From Glandiceps talaboti (taxonomy: Eukaryota > Hemichordata > Enteropneusta > Spengelidae), in the NCBI RefSeq assembly GCF_964340395.1, contig NC_135555.1, positions 8,378,931 to 8,442,930 of the forward strand: a stretch of DNA of 64,000 nt, given 5' to 3'. Below are positions 61,158 through 64,000 of the stretch, one piece after another (the stretch's first letter is position 1; the number at the start of each line of letters is the position of its first letter). Made by a program: the position numbers and the translations under genes. Below the pieces are notes generated by a model. The model did not search any database. It saw only the letters and a program-made list of their open reading frames with translations, and was not told the DNA's origin.

Positions 61158-64000
61158 AAATATAGTTGGCCATAGTTAGCTTTGTTTGTGTATATTTAGA
61201 CACCCATTTTGCCTCAGACATAATTGTGATAAAATGATACTGTATTGAAGAAGTAGAAACGCAAGGCTATGCTGGACTATTTATAGACTATTTGAAGGAT
61301 AACTGACAGCTAGAGATTTGGGTTTGATCATTGTTATGTGAATACTACAAGGCTACAAACTTTATTCAGTGTGTGTTCAGTTTAGTCTTTGCAGTATGGT
61401 TACAAGTCACCCGCAGATTCTTCATCACTACGTGGTCTATAGTCACCGGCAGTCTGTCTGCAATGGTCCATGCTATGTACATATGCAATCACCCCTAGTA
61501 TGGCCATGACTTGCCCACTTCATACATGATATTACATATATTGATACACAAGAAAATAATCAAATGCTTTACAATTTAAACCCCCCTCCCTCCCACCCCG
61601 AAAATCTTCTTCTTTTTTTTTGGAAAGAAAACAAAAGAGAGTTGTGATTTTGCATATATGGCCAGATTTGATAAAATATTAAGATGTTGTAGTAAGTAAT
61701 TAAGTAATGGAACATAGTGGATGTAGCGGCGTTGTGCAGAGCTAGTCAATTGAGGAGAACGGTACTGGATATAAATGCCATACCTTAAAGCTAGGGATGA
61801 TAATTTACATGATATTTGACTACTTAGGGTAGTAAAGATGAACAGGATGAAGTGTGTAGTGTTCATAAAACGTGTAGTAGAAGATGACAAAATGGTGGAC
61901 AGTATGATGAAGAGATGAGCAGATAGGGAGTCTAAATGTAGTGTGTTTGTGTGAAATCTACATACTTAGCCTTGGCAACCAGCTCTGTAGATGTATCCAT
62001 GCTATGAATTCTAAATCAATGGACACTGGTGATCAATATGTCCATCAGACAAGGCTGACATAGGCTGACATAGTAGCCATTTTGTGGTGAACACTCTACA
62101 CGTACTAAATATTGTTTTCCAACTAGAATTTCAATTGTCAAGGAGCATTTAGTAATTGTATTTGTGATGTTTACTGTGGGTAGGGCTGTGGTTGCTAACT
62201 CTCTATGGATGTAATTAGGTTATACATATATGGCATACGATGCGCAGACTCTGTTAGTGAGTAAAGTGGGAGGCCCTGCCTAGAAGTAAGGTTGACGAGT
62301 GTAGCTTGACGACTCTCTCATAGCCTTCATTCCATTCCATGAATGAAACACATCATCTCATGCATATCATATGATTAAATCATACCTCTATTAAATTGAT
62401 TAGAAACATTGACAGCAAACACAAGTCTGTTTTATAAGGAGGTGGAATTTTCGTACCAATATCCTTGTTTTTTCCTCGATACTGAATCACCCCCTGAATA
62501 TAGGCCAGAATTAAAACAGGGATATTTTGTTTTCTAGACACACTGTGTTGGAGTCGGTTGAGTCATACATTTTACATGCTTGCTATTTTTAACTCTGTAT
62601 TAATTTTTGAATATCTTACCATAAACAAGAAGGCTGGTCATGGACGACTCAATGTTCGTAATCTGAATGTGGGTTTTAATATGACAAAACTAATGGCGTG
62701 TTAAAAGTATTATTAACCTACTAGTTATTTAAATTTAGTTATCGAAATAAGAAATCTTATTGTCAAAAATAGAACTGAAATATGACATGATGATTTTTAT
62801 TGCCGCTAAAGTGAAACAATTATTACCAAAGTAATTACTTATGTAAACTATTCGTAATAGAATATTTTTAGAATAATGTTCAGGCTTGTGATATACATGT
62901 TTCTTCAAAAATCACTTTAATTTTTGTATGTTATTTTAGTACATAATGTTCGAATGAATCTCCTTTTTTATCTATCTATACAAGTTCATACATTATAAAG
63001 TATCCGTATTATGCATATAGTTGATGTCAGGAGTCATGGCTCATCGTGTTTGGCAGTGTTTTTATGTGACATTAGATTTAGTATAATTTGTATAAAGTAC
63101 GAGATATCATGTACCTCATGAAAAATAATATCTTTCCCATGGTAGTCAGAATGTTTTCTTTTCAAATCTCCAGGATTCGCTTAATACAGAGAAAAACATT
63201 AGTTAACTATTGTGGTCTCTTTTTCCCCCCAAATCTGTTTATACAGAGAAAGAGAGAACATTTAGTAAACTGTTTGTTGTACTGTACATGTAACTGTGTA
63301 CATTATATCAAACCCTAATTTTGGAAGGAAACCTTTGTCAAATATGGCAGAAGCATTCTGGATATCACACAGATTTGTACCATCTTCCAAAAATAACACT
63401 TGAATTATGTAGTAACAGTTACTAACACTATAGTTACGGTAGTATATATACATGTACAAATCATGTTAGCTAGAAACCCTTTAAACTATCGTGACAAATA
63501 CAAACGAATATAGCACAGAGTTTGTGTATGTTACTAATCAGGCTGTTAAATATGAGAACGAACCATATCAAAGAAACACAAATAAATATTGCATACCTGA
63601 TTTTTCCTAAAACACTGACAATATCTTAACTTATTGTATGGTATATGTACAAGTATGATGAAAAATATGTATTTCAAAAAAAAAAAATTGTATTTGTTGA
63701 ATTTGATATTAACCACCAACTGTAATCCTCGTTCATTTCAAAAGGTTATAGATTAAGGTTGAAGTTAGACATCAACAGAGTTCACTCAAAACTGTCATAT
63801 TCCTCTGCTATTTCTTGTCTCAGTATGTATGTGGTGTGGCACACATTGGGTGTCTGTGTATTATTCCAATGAGTTGCATTAGTATGGCAGTGCTGAATAG
63901 TTTCATGTTTGTTTCTTGTGTTCAAGGATAAAGTGGTTTGTTTGTTTGTGCATATTTGTCAACACATACCAGTAACTAGTCTATTTCAATTTACCAGGTA

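Overview
This is AT-rich eukaryotic DNA from an invertebrate animal. The genes have spliceosomal introns with GT/AG borders, AATAAA signals, many tandem repeats, short inverted-repeat transposons and a decayed LINE tail. Four genes are metazoan families. The sequence does not fix the phylum: a marine deuterostome or lophotrochozoan would fit. I found no prokaryotic, CRISPR, tRNA or rRNA genes.

Layout: (1) 0-2.3 kb: microsatellites and a decayed LINE 3' end. (2) 2300-3208 (+): single-exon PP1 glycogen-targeting subunit (PPP1R3 family, RVxF motif plus CBM21), followed by a giant foldback hairpin at 3.8-4.2 kb. (3) 4.2-18.7 kb: about 14 kb with no convincing gene, containing a 268-bp MITE and minisatellites, one of them with a 33-bp unit that opens reading frames on both strands. 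(4) 18743-20459 (-): a two-exon NEURL2-like gene; exon 2, which is too short to stand out as an ORF, encodes a clear SOCS box. (5) 21098-33244 (+): complete 11-exon SEH1/SEH1L nucleoporin gene, 378 aa, head-to-head with NEURL2 across about 640 bp. (6) 33.3-49.1 kb: intergenic, with dispersed repeats, CTCF-like motifs, short unexplained ORFs and all six perfect CRE palindromes I found in the window. (7) 49112 to beyond the right edge (+): first five coding exons of a stimulatory G-protein alpha subunit (GNAS); the last 12 kb is its unfinished fifth intron, filled with tandem repeats.

The most unusual signal is in SEH1: introns 2, 3, 5 and 7 begin with copies of the preceding exon end and/or its splice donor. 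The intron-5 array has about eight copies of the exon-5 end, most with an intact CAG/GTA donor. Intron 7 carries a second exon-7 end with a stronger donor. The second point of interest is the CRE cluster upstream of the Gs-alpha gene, including two CREs in a perfect 11-bp inverted repeat next to a CACGTG E-box. No link between the genes beyond the shared NEURL2/SEH1 promoter region is evident.
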